DNA of 64,000 nt, taken from Helianthus annuus (Eukaryota > Streptophyta > Magnoliopsida > Asterales > Asteraceae). The position numbers and the translations under genes were made by a program. The DNA lies in the NCBI RefSeq assembly GCF_002127325.2, contig NC_035441.2:53615577-53679576 (forward strand), in the 5' to 3' direction. Positions 20,106-31,484 of the stretch are shown here, in pieces (within the stretch, counting starts at the first letter, position 1; every line of letters begins with the position of its first letter). The notes under the pieces were generated by a model that saw only the letters and a program-made list of their open reading frames with translations, was not told where the DNA came from and searched no databases.

Positions 20106-21096
20106 GATACCCCCACACTTGAATCTTTGCTTGTCCTCAAGCAAAACTCTTTATAATGTGGCTTACACACCCAAATGGAATGGGTAGAAGAGAAGTTTTG
20201 GGCTTGTTTTGAGTGTCGGGATTCCAAGATCTTTATTAGGCTTTATTTTTAGGTTATTTACAAACCTATTCGTTATGATTTATTTAGAACGTTTCATAAG
20301 AGAAATTACTTGTTTGGGCATAACATGCCTCTTTAAAATTCCATTTATATACAAGTTCACATACCTCACGGGAGATCACTCAACACTCGGCCGAAGATGT
20401 ATTTTTGTGAAACACTCGAGACCGGCATGGAACTTACTTCTGCCATATGCTTGTCAAGCAATCAATCCTCCTCCTTTTTAACTATAAATCTTTGCAAATA
20501 TCAAGAGGACTTAGGGAAGGGTTAGGCTTGGGTTAAAGGTAGGTGTTTTTAGTTTAGTGGTTAGTAGAAAAGGGCTAAAAGCGTAAAAAGCGTCGGTCGT
20601 GGTAAAACTTTTTGTTTTTGTGACTTTTATTCAAACAAAACATTTTCAAACCAAGTTTCTTTGAGGAACTTGTTTGTTTATTGCTAGACTTCATTTTTTT
20701 ATAAGGAATGTCACATGAAGAGCGAGCTTTTTACTAAAACAAAGGGTTTAAAATAAAAAGGGATTTTTTTGGTGGGTAAAGGGTGTTTGATTTGTGGGTT
20801 TAGAAATGAAAATGTTTAAGCTCAAAGGGGTTAACTAGGGGGATCTTGGGTAGGTGGTAAAAAAATGAAAAATAATGGTGTTGAAAAGAAAAAAGGGTTA
20901 GTCCTAATGCCTCCATCATTTACTTACTTGGGTTTAAGTTGATAAACACCGGGTATGTATCGTCATGGCAAGTTCTAGAGTCGTAAGAAACCAAGCGACT
21001 ATTCATACCAGAAACGAAAAATGAGCATTTAGTTTAAAGATGTGTATTTGTATGCTCAATAAAGGCTCAAAACTCACTTTTTGTGGGAATGGGTTT
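20106..21096 (-). other. Ath-2 polypurine tract, hairpin and spacer
   Basis: Polypurine tract 20106-20119 and TCCT-loop hairpin 20126-20145, followed by the non-coding spacer that is colinear with Ath-1 6740-7720. No ORF is supported. The spacer continues after Mu-1 at 50109. Confidence 0.75.
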
Positions 21097-21105
21097 ATTA
21101 ATGTG
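21097..21105. repeat. 9-bp target-site duplication of Mu-1 (left)
   Basis: ATTAATGTG, repeated exactly at 50100-50108. Comparison with the Ath-1 spacer shows a single copy of this region in the empty site. Confidence 0.85.
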
Positions 21106-21190
21106 GGGGTTGGTTCCAGTACAAACCATATTTATCCTACAACCCATAAGAACAGATCCTAACACTTAAAAAAAATTAAATTAGCACATA

Positions 21191-21195
21191 CTAAA
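21191..21195. repeat. Target-site duplication of Tek-2 (left)
   Basis: CTAAA before TGTGACAAC, repeated at 49787-49791 after GGTGTGACA. Confidence 0.88.
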
Positions 21196-22581
21196 TGTGA
21201 CAACAATATTCTTATGCAAACATTTAATGGACTGATGTTATTGATAATGATGATAGTATCTTTCACGTGATGTACTGCTGAACAAATGACTTTAAATCAT
21301 ATGCAATCAATAATTTTGTGCCGCCAATTTGAAATCACAATTTAATTCAATTGACTGTTTCTCAGATCATCACATGGGCAAGTCAAAGCATTGTTAAGAT
21401 GATTGGGCCGCTCAAATCAGATCACATGGGTTGCTCTTTCAAGACACATCATATGGGCCTTCGAATTAGTCACATGAATTCTGATTTTAATGATATGAGT
21501 GGCCGACACCTTTCAATTGATAAAAATCTTATTGGTTCGTTATACTGTATGTGACAACCCGAGCACATTATACATCGAAATTATGTTTAGGCTTGGTAGA
21601 GCTGAAGTGGTGCATTGTATTTGGGCCGGCTATGGATTCTAGCGTATTTACACACACATGTTAGGCCCTATCTACATAAGCTCAACTAAGACTTAGTAGT
21701 AGGCCGATTTATATTGATAGTGGGTCGGATAGTTGGGTTAATAGTACACGCACATATAAGAAATCTATATATGGTCTCACATATTAGCATACACATAACT
21801 TCAAACCCTAATCACCCCTTGAAGTCGACGAAACCCCCCTTCGACTGGAATCATCTTCTTGGCCTGACACTTCCTTTCTACATCTTAATACGGGTTAGTA
21901 TGATTACTATGGTTCTTGCAATATTTTCTGGCGTGTTACATGTGTATATGTGAACTATTGGTGTTGCAAATCATATGAGAAACAACATACTGTATTGGAG
22001 AATGATATATGTAACATGACTGTCATGAGTAGTTGTCGTCCGTTAAGTATTTGATGATGTTTATACATGTGAGTTTTAATCCGTAGGGTCATGAACACGT
22101 GAATGAACAGTAGGGTTGGATAATAAATTTTGTGTAATGATTCGATGATATTATTATGTATGTTAGTGCTTGAGGTTAAAGATGTAGCATAGAGTTGTTG
22201 CAAAACTAAAACAGGCTCGCAAATTATTGGGATGTTAATTGACAATTAGCGATATTTGATAAGAAGGTTTGATAAACTGATCATATTAATAAATGTATAT
22301 GCTATATGTAAAAGGTTTCGTGAGGTTGTTTAGTAAACTAGGAATCAATTGAGGGGTAATAATCATTGGACTTGGGGAGGTGTAATTGGGCTACAAGAGT
22401 TAAAATAATAATACATAATTCGGATTGGGCCTCATATGGCAACTGGACTACGCAAACAAGGAGAAAACGATAAGTTTATGTTGGGCCGAATACTACCCGG
22501 GTGTGGGTGGGCTGATCTATTGGACACGCTTACTGGGTAACGAGTTTCATGGGCCACACTCTACGTTGTTGGGCTCGAACC
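21196..22581 (+). repeat. Tek-2 5' LTR, part 1
   Basis: Matches 47253-48640 of the right LTR almost base for base up to GGGCTCGAACC, where Ath-3 enters. The last five bases, GAACC, are the Ath-3 target duplication. No ORF is supported. Confidence 0.88.
22577..22581. repeat. Target-site duplication of Ath-3 (left)
   Basis: GAACC, repeated at 30087-30091. The uninterrupted right LTR of Tek-2 reads GGGCTCGAACCCAACTG as a single site. Confidence 0.93.
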
Positions 22582-24433
22582 TGATGCGTGTTAGGTGTAA
22601 TATATTTTAGATGTATATTTTAAGCCCTTTTTACACTTTTAGCCAAGTTTTAAATTTATAAAACACGATATTTACTAACACTAAACACACATATGGGCAA
22701 GTGCACCCATCGTGGACGTACTATAGTGTTGGTAAGATACCGAGGTCGTCCAAGGACACAAGAGCTTTTTATATCGGTTTATCCTCAACGTCTAATCAAA
22801 TCAAAATGTTAGAAAAGATTTTCAAACTAAGAAAATAAAACTATCTAAAATGCTGAAAATAAAATAAAAATAAAAACAGATAGACAAGATGAATCACTTG
22901 GATCCGACTCGTGTGTTAGTGTAACCTTTGATTATTTTCGCACTTTTGTACTTGTTTAAGAGATTATCTTAGTTATTGTAGTAGGCCCCTCTTTTGAAGG
23001 CGACGTTACCCTCAACCCAGTAGTTTGAGTCAGCAAGTATACAATCCTAAAGGGTCGGATTATTGAAAGATAATTAATTAAGTTATTAATGCATAATGTG
23101 GTAGGCCCCTCTTTTGAAGGCGACGTTACCCTCAGCTAAGTAGTCTGAGTCAGCAGGGATACAGTCCTAAGTAGCTGGGTTAAAATTTTAATAGTAGTTT
23201 AACTTATGAGGGGATCAAAGAGTTTGGACCCCCGCCATCCAATACCTTTATGTATTGAAGGAGGTCCTACTAAATTTGACCCAGGTCCTTTGCAGGATCT
23301 ATACACTGAACAATGGCAAGACTCTTACCAAACCGTTCCCTTAACCCCCGACCAGGTAGCCAACATACCTCCATATATACCGTGGAGATATGAATGATGA
23401 AAATCTTTTATTTTATATAGACAGTAAAATAATGCCAAGACACCACGGACAAACGACAAGGAAGAATCACCTTCAACATAAGAAACTAGTAATTAAAGTC
23501 ATTAATACAACACCAATTAAAAAGTGCAAAAGATTAAAAATAAAAAGTATTACACTAAACACTTGTCTTCACCAAGTGATGTAAGAGACTTAGACAAACA
23601 TGGCCTTTGATTGTCAAGAACTCTTACGATCAATCTTGGATCCGAGACGACTCACACACTCTATGATAGACAATGGATGATGGTGGTGGATGATGGTGTT
23701 ATGGTGGTGGTTGGTGGTGGGTGAAGTGTGAGAGAGGTGGTGTGCCAAGGGATGAGTTGAAATGGCTCCAAACACTCCTATTTATAGGCTAAACAGAAGC
23801 ACGGGCACAGCCCCGTGCCTGCTGGACACGGCCCCGTGTCCATCCTCGTCTCTCTCTTCATTAATTGTAATTCGCAATTACAATAAATGCGCCTGCAGAA
23901 TGTTGACCACGCCCCCGTGTCCGCTGGGCACGGCCCCGTGGTGGGCAGTAGAAGCTTCTAAGGGTTTGTCTTTTCTGCTGCTACTTGGGCACGGCCCCGT
24001 GTCCATCCTCGTCTCTCTCTTCATTAATTGTAATTCGCAATTACAATAAATGCGCCTGCAGAAAGTTGACCACGCCCCCGTGTCCGCTGGGCACGGCCCC
24101 GTGGTGGGCAGTAGAAGCTTCTAAGGGTTTGTCTTTTCTGCTGCTACTTGGGCACGGCCCCGTGCTCGCTGAGCACGGGGCGTGTTCAGTCTTCTGTTTT
24201 CTTAGTTTTGCTTGGGAAGATGCTGTTGAGGGGTCGGGCATTCCACTTTTGTTCCGTTTCTTGTATTTATGTTAGATTTAGCTGTCTTTTTGCTTCTTTT
24301 GTTAATTTGAGCTCATTTAATCCTGAAAATACAAAAGGAAGACAAAAGCACACTTTTTCCAACATTAGTACTAAAAAGGGTTAGTTTTATGCCACAATTG
24401 ATATAATTTATATGTTGCATTTTGTGCATATCA
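22582..24433 (-). repeat. Ath-3 3' LTR with internal 163-bp duplication
   Basis: 1852 bp, TGATGCGTG...CATATCA, 161 bp longer than its partner because of a tandem duplication at 23827-24152. TATA box on minus at 23778-23787. GC palindromes recur through U3. Confidence 0.92.
23827..24152. repeat. Tandem duplication, two 163-bp copies, in Ath-3 U3
   Basis: 23827-23989 and 23990-24152 are almost identical. Each starts at CACGGCCCCGTG and the following sequence begins with another CACGGCCCCGTG at 24153. The unit contains the AT hairpin and a palindrome pair. The other Ath-3 LTR has one copy. Confidence 0.9.
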
Positions 24434-25770
24434 AATACCCCCACACTTGAATCTTTGCTTCTCCTCAAGCAAAACTCTTTATAATGTGGCTTTATTCACT
24501 CCCAAATGGAATGGGTAGAAGAGAAGGTTTTTGGGCTTGTCATAGAGTGTCGGGATTTCCAAGATTCTTTATTGAGGTTTTATTTTTATTTTTTTACAAT
24601 CCTATTCGGCATGATTTATTAAGAACGTTTCTTAATATAAATTACTTATTAGGGCATAACATACCTTTTTAAAATCTTATTTATATACAAGTTCACATAC
24701 CTCACGGGGGATCACTCAACACTCGGCCGAAGGTGTATTTTTAGTGAATCACCCGAGAGCGGCATGGAACTTACTCCTACCATAAGCTTGCCAAGCAATC
24801 AAACCTCCTCCTTTTTAACTATATACCTTTGTAAATATCAAGAGGAATTTATGGGTGAAGGGTTAGGCTTGGGCTAAAGGTGGGTGGTTGGGTTAGTGGT
24901 TAGTAAAAAGGGTGAAAGGCGTAATAAACGTCGGTTTGAAAGACTTTTATTTTTTTCTTTTTTTTTCATATTTTTATTTTATTTTGATGAATTGTTCAAA
25001 CAAAGTTATTTGTGATAAACCTTGTTTGTTTGTTTGGTTTCATCAAGATAAAATAATAATTATTTTTTTTTTGGAAGTCATAAGAGAACCGAACGTTGTT
25101 ACTAAAAAAAAAGGGTTAAAAAATAAAAAAGGTTTAGGTGGGTAAAAAGGGTTGTTTTGGGGTTAAGAAATGAAAAGGTTTAGGCTCAAAGGGGTTAACT
25201 AGGGGGATTTTGGGTAGGTGATAAAAAAAATGAAAAATAATGGTGTAGAATGAAAAAAAAAAGTTAGTCCTAATGCCTCTATCATTTACTTATTCGGGTT
25301 TAAGTTGGTAAGGACCGGGAATGTATTGTTGTGGCAAGTTCTAGAGTCGTACGAACCAAGCGGCTATTCACACAAGAAACAAAAAATGAGCATTTAGTGT
25401 AAAGATATATATTTGTATGCTCGTTAAAGGCTCAAAACTCACTTTTGTGGGAAAAGGGTTTTTTATGTGATCAAGTATATATAATCAAATTTTAACTAAG
25501 TTTGTCATGCCTTTTCATAATTTTCTTATGTTGGTTCTTTTTATCACGACGCTATCGGTTGTAAACTTGTAAAAATATAACCTTGTTAAGACTTGAATTC
25601 CTAACTTAAACTTAGACAAGTAAAAAAATGAAAATTTTTGGAAAAAATTTGGGGTTACTAGCGGTTCCAATAGAGTTCTGTGTAAGGCTTGTTATTAGGA
25701 CTTGCAAAATTCAAGGTTTTAGCATCCCCCCCCCCCAACACACTTAAATTACACATTGTCCTCAATGTGT
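24434..25770 (-). other. Ath-3 polypurine tract, hairpins and non-coding spacer
   Basis: Polypurine tract 24434-24448, TCCT hairpin 24454-24473 with a G-to-C stem change, and the spacer colinear with Ath-1. Then comes the second C-tract (expanded, about 25726-25736) and the ACACATTG stem with TCCT loop at 25751-25770. No gene is seen. Confidence 0.75.
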
Positions 25771-25846
25771 CCCAAACATAAGTTTTTAGGTTGATTGAAT
25801 GTATAAAATGGTGTTAAAAGCAAAATTTTATGTTACTGGCAGTCTG

Positions 25847-26040
25847 GACACGGCCCCGTGGGGACCGGGCACGGCCCCGTGTTCAGGTGCCAGTGACAAA
25901 AATTTAAGAAAAGTAACAGAAGCCTGGGCACAGGGGCGTGTTCAGCGAACACGGCCCCGTGTCCAGTTACCTGAACTGGGCGATTTGCTGTAGACTGTGC
26001 AGCACGGGGCCGTGTTGGGTGAACACGGCCCGTGCTGAGC
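25847..26040. repeat. Internal GC-palindrome cluster, Ath-3
   Basis: Three pairs near 25849-25880, 25928-25962 and 26003-26036, in the position equivalent to 8096-8287 of Ath-1. The rest of 26041-26366 is AT-rich without an ORF. Confidence 0.7.
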
Positions 26041-26366
26041 CTACTGTAATGGAGAGATCGTTGTCGGATTGCTCTGTTTTAGTGCATGGGGCGATGTTTC
26101 TCATTTCCCTTGTTATCCTTCACCATCCAGAGTGTGTTTTATTTATTATAACACCATCCAAACCTTAAACCATCATTTCATTAAAAATCATAGAGGGAAA
26201 TACATAATGTTCCTAGAAAATTAAAAAAAATGAAAAATCTTAACTAGATAGGTCAGGTGGTACAAAAAGTTATCATAAAGAGTTCTACTTCTTTGTTGAG
26301 AAAATTTCGGGAATAGTTTCCCGATGTAGTAAGACTCTTGGCCGAGGGTTATCTTCCTAGATGTTG

Positions 26367-26804
26367 TCAAAGCCATTCTTCTATCTTCCTTGGAAGGAAG
26401 AAGGCGGCTTCATTTTCCTCAACATCTCGCGGAGGAGGGGGAACGCCCACGGGGACCCCTTGCACTATCTCTTTCGGAGGCTCCGGGTGGATGGTGTACC
26501 ACTCGGCGGGTATGATGACTTCGGGGACCACGTTCCATGCCCTTTGGGTTATTATAGGAACCAAAGGAGGAGAGGCGAGAAGGTTTAACCTCTGGTGCAA
26601 GAGGTTTACTTCTCGGAGACACCCTTCCAGCCCCACTGTTAGATGGTTGATACGGTCGACCAATACTTCTTCCACCCCCGTCATTTCATCAATAGCCTCT
26701 CTTAGGGCGTAAATATAGTTTACAAGAGAGTCTTCCGCAGTTGACGATCTCCTCCCCTGTCGGTTATTTCTTGATGAAGACGTTCCGCTTGTCCTGCTCG
26801 CCAT
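26367..26804 (-). CDS. Conserved small ORF with leucine-rich coiled coil (Ath-3 copy)
   Basis: ATG at 26804, 145 residues. The N-terminus is Ser/Arg-rich (SRTSGTSSSRNNRQGRRSS). Then comes a helical stretch with regular Val/Leu spacing (VEEVLVDRINHLTVGLEGCL and LLHQRLNLL) that looks like a coiled coil. A Pro/Val-rich section follows, and an acidic end FLPRKIEEWL. A homologue is at 51017-51463 in Ath-2 with the same layout. It lies where Ath-1 has ORF3, between the spacer and the 5' half. I do not recognise the family. Conservation in two separate, diverged elements suggests it was translated. Confidence 0.6.
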   Translation of the reverse strand: MASRTSGTSSSRNNRQGRRSSTAEDSLVNYIYALREAIDEMTGVEEVLVDRINHLTVGLEGCLREVNLLHQRLNLLASPPLVPIITQRAWNVVPEVIIPAEWYTIHPEPPKEIVQGVPVGVPPPPRDVEENEAAFFLPRKIEEWL

Positions 26805-27418
26805 TTATGGGGAAATAGACCGAAAAGAGCTCAATTTTTACGAAACAGTCCCTCGGACACGGCCCCGTGCTCGCTGAGCACGGCCCCGTGTCCATCCGTC
26901 TGCAGGTTTTTAAATTAAGGAATCTTGGAGTTTTAAATTATTTTCATGGTTTTTTAGTCAAATTTTAAGCACAGATAATTTAAAACAAAGTTGCGCAACT
27001 TATTTTAAGTAAGATTCCTTGGATGATAACCTTACAAACTTCACACTAAAGGTTGGAATCATGGAGTTTCCAAGCTTTAATGGAGGTGGTGGTTGAAAAT
27101 TGAAAGAGAAGGCAATGAACAAAAGTGGAAAAGACAAGATGGCTCTTGGGAACCATCTTTTAGAACTTACCTAGGATAGTATGAGTGAAGATCCCAGGAA
27201 TCTCTGTCTTTTGAAGTGGTCAAAATGAGCAGGAATCTGGCTGCATTTATAGAAAACGACAGCGCGTTAGACACGGCCCCGTGTTGGGTGGACACGGCCC
27301 CGTGTGCAGTTAAGATCCTGACACATTTTGTATGTATTCTGACAAACTCAGAAGGGAATCTTTTAGGTGGACACGGGGGTGTGCTGACCTGGACACGGCC
27401 CCGTGTCTGGAAGCTGTC
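26805..27418. other. Non-coding segment between the two Ath-3 ORFs
   Basis: Holds a palindrome pair near 26862-26892, AT-rich sequence and two more pairs near 27274-27305 and 27370-27403. The open plus-strand frame here is a by-product of palindrome repeats and the antisense of the next ORF. Confidence 0.6.
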
Positions 27419-28087
27419 TTATAGAGTTTGCATGTTTTTAAGGAGCCTATCCGTGTCGGGTGGTTCCTTACTGGATGGAACAACCCCAAAGTGCCTAAGA
27501 TACCTTAATTGCTCTAGACTAAGACGAGAACGCAAGAGGTTGTCGGTGAGGGTGATTCCTATGCTATATGTAGGTGGACAAGTCCAACCCTTTTCCGGGC
27601 TCTCGTTAAAGAAGGTGTATGTCGAATCGCTCAAGTCTATGTATGCATCGACCGAAGTCGATGGAGAGTCCTTCACGGCACAATCGGCACAGGGACGACT
27701 ATCGTCCAAGTCTTCGCTAGAATTGAAGGTATTTTCGGGAGCAACGAGGTTGTTTGAATGCGATCCCAACACTTCTTCTTGGTCATTATCTTGAGATGAA
27801 TTTAGGAAATCCATCCTAAGTTCTTTTAACCAATTAAGAAGCAGATCTTCTAGTTGAAATAGTTCATCAAGAAGCATTTCCCCTAAAATATCTGGTTGGA
27901 CGCCTTCGAGGGAGAGATAAGGATTATTTTTACTTTCGCCCCTCTTAAGGATACAGGGAAACGATGGGTGTATATAGTGGGGCTTATAATTTAGAAAATA
28001 ACATTCTAATTCTTTATGTCCGCCTCCACATAATTGACACCACGTACCATAAGAGTGCCGAAAGTAAAAAAAATCATTATCACTCAT
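27419..28087 (-). CDS. Conserved ORF with unusual zinc knuckle (Ath-3 copy)
   Basis: ATG at 28087, 222 residues. Near the N-terminus, CQLCGGGHKELEC has C-x2-C-x3-H-x4-C spacing, one residue shorter than the usual retroviral knuckle. The middle is acidic. The C-terminal 90 residues are the best conserved part, including DSRPCADCAVKDSPS, DAYIDLSDSTYTFFNESP, EKGWTCPP and LRYLRHFGVVPSSKEPPD. Ath-2 carries a homologue (54730-55471) with the same knuckle spacing, broken by a frameshift. It occupies the first-ORF place after the primer site, where gag begins. No capsid domain is visible. Function unknown; a nucleic-acid-binding role is a fair guess from the knuckle. Confidence 0.65.
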   Translation of the reverse strand: MSDNDFFYFRHSYGTWCQLCGGGHKELECYFLNYKPHYIHPSFPCILKRGESKNNPYLSLEGVQPDILGEMLLDELFQLEDLLLNWLKELRMDFLNSSQDNDQEEVLGSHSNNLVAPENTFNSSEDLDDSRPCADCAVKDSPSTSVDAYIDLSDSTYTFFNESPEKGWTCPPTYSIGITLTDNLLRSRLSLEQLRYLRHFGVVPSSKEPPDTDRLLKNMQTL

Positions 28088-28371
28088 TTTTGTGTCAGAA
28101 TATTCCAACCGTCGGGATCTTATGGTTCTGTTTTCAGTAACTGAATCTTGGGCACGGGGGCGTGTTGAGTGGGCACGGCCCCGTGTTCAGCTTACTATCT
28201 GACTTAAAACAGGATTGCCAGTTCCAAAGATTGGGCACGGGGCGTGTTCAGGGGGCACGGCCCGTGCTGAGTTCTGCAGAAGCTGAAAAATTAAGAAAAT
28301 CCTAAAAAAAATAAAAAGAAAATAAAAAAATGATTAGGCCGTTGATTCCTAACTTTCTAAAAATTCTTGTG
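28088..28371 (-). other. Ath-3 leader with palindrome pairs
   Basis: Two pairs near 28151-28185 and 28236-28268 (CACGGGGGCGTG with CACGGCCCCGTG, then shortened forms), followed by an A-rich stretch to the primer site. Confidence 0.65.
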
Positions 28372-28389
28372 TCCCCGGCAACGGCGCCA
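28372..28389 (-). other. Ath-3 primer binding site (tRNA-Asp type)
   Basis: Identical on the minus strand to the Ath-1 site, TGGCGCCGTTGCCGGGGA, six bases from the LTR. Confidence 0.9.
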
Positions 28390-28395
28390 AAAACT

Positions 28396-30086
28396 TGATG
28401 CGTGTTAGGTGTAATATATTTTAGATGTATATTTTAAGCCCTTTTTACACTTTTAGCCAAGTTTTAAATTTATAAAACACGATATTTACTAACACTAAAC
28501 ACACATATGGCCAAGTGCACCCATCGTGGACGTAGTATAGTGTTGGTAAGATACCGAGGTCGTCCAAGGACACAAGAGCTTTTAGTACCGGTTTATCCTC
28601 AACGTCTAATCAAATCAAAATGTTAGAAAAGATTTTTATACTAAGAAAATAAAACTATCTAAAACGCTAAAAATAAAATAAAAATAAAAACAGATAAACA
28701 AGATGAATCACTTGGATCCGGCTCGTGTGCTAGTGTAACCTTTGATTATTTTCGCACTTTTGCACTTGTTTAAGAGATTATCTTAGTTATTGTAGTAGGC
28801 CCCTCTTTTGAAGGCGACGTTACCCTCAACCCAGTAGTTTGAGTCAGCAAGGATACAATCCTAAAGGGTCGGATTATTGAAAGATAATTAATTAAGTTAT
28901 TAATGCATAATGTGGTAGGCCCCTCTTTTGAAGGCGACGTTACCCTTAGCTAAGTAGTCTAAGTCAGCAGGGATACAGTCCTAAGTAGCTGGGTTAAAGT
29001 TTTAATAGTAGTTTAACTTATGAGGGGATCAAAGAGTTTGGACCCCCGCCATCCAATACCTTTGGGTATTGAAGGAGGTCCTACTAAATTTGACCCAGGT
29101 CATTTGCAGGATCTATACACTGAACAATGGCAAGACTCTTACCAAACCGTTCCCTTAACCCTCGACCAGGTAGCCAACATACCTCCATATATACCGTGGA
29201 GATATGAATGGTGAAAATCTTTTATTTTATATAGACAGTAAAATAATGCCAAGACACCACGGACAAACGATAAGGAAGAATCACCTTCAACATAAGAAAC
29301 TAGTAATTAAAGTCATTAATACAAAACCAATTAAAAAGTTCAAAAGATTAAAAATAAAAAGTATTACACTAAACACTTGTCTTCACCAAGTGATGTAAGA
29401 GACTTAGGCAAACATCGCCTTTGATTGTCAAGAACTCTTACGATCAATCTTGGATCCCGAGATGACTCACACACTCTATGATGGACAATGGATGATGGTG
29501 GTGGATGATGGTGTTATGGTGGTGGTGGGTGGCGGGTGAAGTGTGAGAGAGGTGGTGTGCCAAGGGATGAGTTGAAATGGCTCCAAACACTCCTATTTAT
29601 AGGCTGAACAGAACCTCGGGCACGGCCCCGTGCCCGCTGGGCACGGCCCCGTGTCCATCCTCGTCTCTCTCTTCATTAATTGTAATTCGCAATTACAATA
29701 AATGCGCCTGCAGGAAGTTGACCACGCCCCCGTGTCCGCTAGGCACGGCCCCGTGGTGGGCAGTAGAAGCTTCTAAGAGTTTATCTTTTCTGCTTCTACT
29801 TGGGCACGGCCACGTGCTCGCTGAGCACAGGGCGTGTTCAATCTTCTGTTTTCTTAGTTTTGCTTGGGAAGATGCTGTTGAGGGGTCGGGCATTCCACTT
29901 TTGTTCCTTTTCTTGTATTTATGTTAGATTTAGCTGTCTTTTTGCTTCTTTTGTTAATTTGAGCGCATTTAATCCTGAAAATACAAAAGGAAGACAAAAG
30001 CACACTTTTTCCAACATCAGTACTAAAAAAGGGTTAGTTTTATGCCACAATTGATATAATTTATATGTTGCATTTTGTGCATATCA
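28396..30086 (-). repeat. Ath-3 5' LTR
   Basis: 1691 bp, TATA box on minus at 29593-29602. Single copy of the region duplicated in the other LTR. Ends CATATCA before GAACC. Confidence 0.93.
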
Positions 30087-30091
30087 GAACC
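30087..30091. repeat. Target-site duplication of Ath-3 (right)
   Basis: GAACC, as at 22577-22581. Confidence 0.93.
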
Positions 30092-30800
30092 CAACTGGGC
30101 CGAACAGTGTTCGGACCTTGAGAATGGGCTGCTCAATTAGGGCGGGTTTTATACAGTTGTGATACAAGGTAGTTATAACTAAAGGGTTATAGAGTGTTAT
30201 GAAGTATTGTTATTTCATACATGTTCATTTAAATGAGGTTTGAGCTACTAATGTGTGTTGTTGTGATATACGAACTTGTAATGTGAAAACTAGATATGAA
30301 ACGAATGCTCGTTACAACTTGTGTGATAATGTGTGCCATACTTGCTTCTACTTGTGGAATATGCATATACAAAGAAGAGGTGAATTCTATGTAAACGAAA
30401 CTGACTATCATTGGAACCATACTAGGGTTTGGGGTGTCCAACGATAAAACATGTAATTAGTCTTACCGAGCAATCTAAGGTGAGTTCATTTCTCTTGAGC
30501 ATGCATCCTGGTGGTTGGGATAGTCATTGGGCATCCTTGAGAGGGATGGGTTTGGGTAAATCAATTGGGTATTCCTGAGAGGAATACATCTTGTGATAAA
30601 TCTGGAATGTTGGATAATATACTCGTCCTATCACCTTTAAAGTCCCTCCTTGTTGTTTGGTTACCTGAGAGGTAACAAGGTATTAGTTGGTAGCGCTACT
30701 TAGGTTTGGCACCCCCACCCCGTACCGGAGAGGACGGGTGTGAACTAATGACCTAGTCAAGACCAATGCTTTGATAGGAGCATTGGGGAAAGGGCAAAAT
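30092..30800 (+). repeat. Tek-2 5' LTR, part 2
   Basis: Colinear with about 48640-49348 of the right LTR. Interrupted after GGGCAAAAT by Tek-1. Contains several short direct and inverted motifs such as CCTGAGAGG. No ORF is supported. Confidence 0.87.
30796..30800. repeat. Target-site duplication of Tek-1 (left)
   Basis: AAAAT before TGTAACACC, repeated at 42209-42213 after GTGTGACA. The intact LTR reads GGGCAAAATAAATCAGG. Confidence 0.93.
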
Positions 30801-31377
30801 TGTAACACCCCAGTGTTTCGAAAGTCAAAGTCAAAGTCAAGATTGAAGTCAAAGGAGGAAAAGATTGCTAATTGCAATCTGTCTCTCCTTGCTCAACTCC
30901 TGTTTTTACTTCTTTGACTGTAGTTAGTCTATTTTATGTTTTACGTTAGTTGTATTATGTGGAGTAATTAATTAAAATCGCAGTAATCGCATGTTTATCT
31001 CTACAAATCGCTTTACGACTGTGAATAATAGGAAGTAACAATGCGATAAAGTCAATTAAACGCTAATCGAACTAATCCAATCAACATCGCGCTCGCAACT
31101 CGAATATCGCATTTTGATGATTGTTATACGTGTGTGTGTGCCTTACATGTTACTTGTATGTGTTTATTTATTTTATGTGTGGTAATCAATCGAATCGCAA
31201 TCGAAACGCAATCGAACTCAATCGAAATCGAACTATGATAATTAGTGGAGAAGAGACAGCGCGCGATATGAATAGTTGGGATTAAAAGTAATTTGAATAG
31301 TAAACTCTATCACATTCGCATCACTCGTAATCGAAATCGAAACAGCAAAACTCGTCGCACCGAACAGTCGAACCAGG

Positions 31378-31484
31378 CCACCGATCGATCAGCCAACCAG
31401 CCGATCGACCAGCCGTCCGACCGGACTGCCGTCCGATCGGACAGGCTGTCCGATAGAGCTGCCTGGCTGATCGGCCAGCCATTT
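31378..31484 (+). promoter_or_regulatory. Promoter-proximal CCGATCGG-type palindrome cluster, Tek-1 5' LTR
   Basis: GTCCGATCGGAC at 31431-31442 is a perfect 12-bp palindrome. Near it are GTCCGACCGGAC, CCGATCGA and CTGATCGGCCAG. The right LTR has the same cluster, with GTCCGATCGGAC at 40067-40078 and TATA at 40136-40143. A role in transcription is inferred from position only. Confidence 0.65.

Larger units (their letters stand above)
22582..30086 (-). mobile_element. Ath-3: non-autonomous Athila-like element without pol
   Basis: 7505 bp with LTRs 22582-24433 and 28396-30086, primer site 28372-28389 and polypurine tract 24434-24448. The internal 3.96 kb has two ORFs on the minus strand (26367-26804 and 27419-28087), GC palindromes and the shared non-coding modules, but no protease, reverse transcriptase, RNase H or integrase. 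LTR divergence is a few percent by eye. It probably depends on an Ath-1-like element for transposition. Confidence 0.93.

Noticed and set aside
27216..27794. Plus-strand ORF of 192 codons in Ath-3
   Set aside because: Antisense to the conserved zinc-knuckle ORF plus palindrome translation. The conserved motifs lie on the minus strand.
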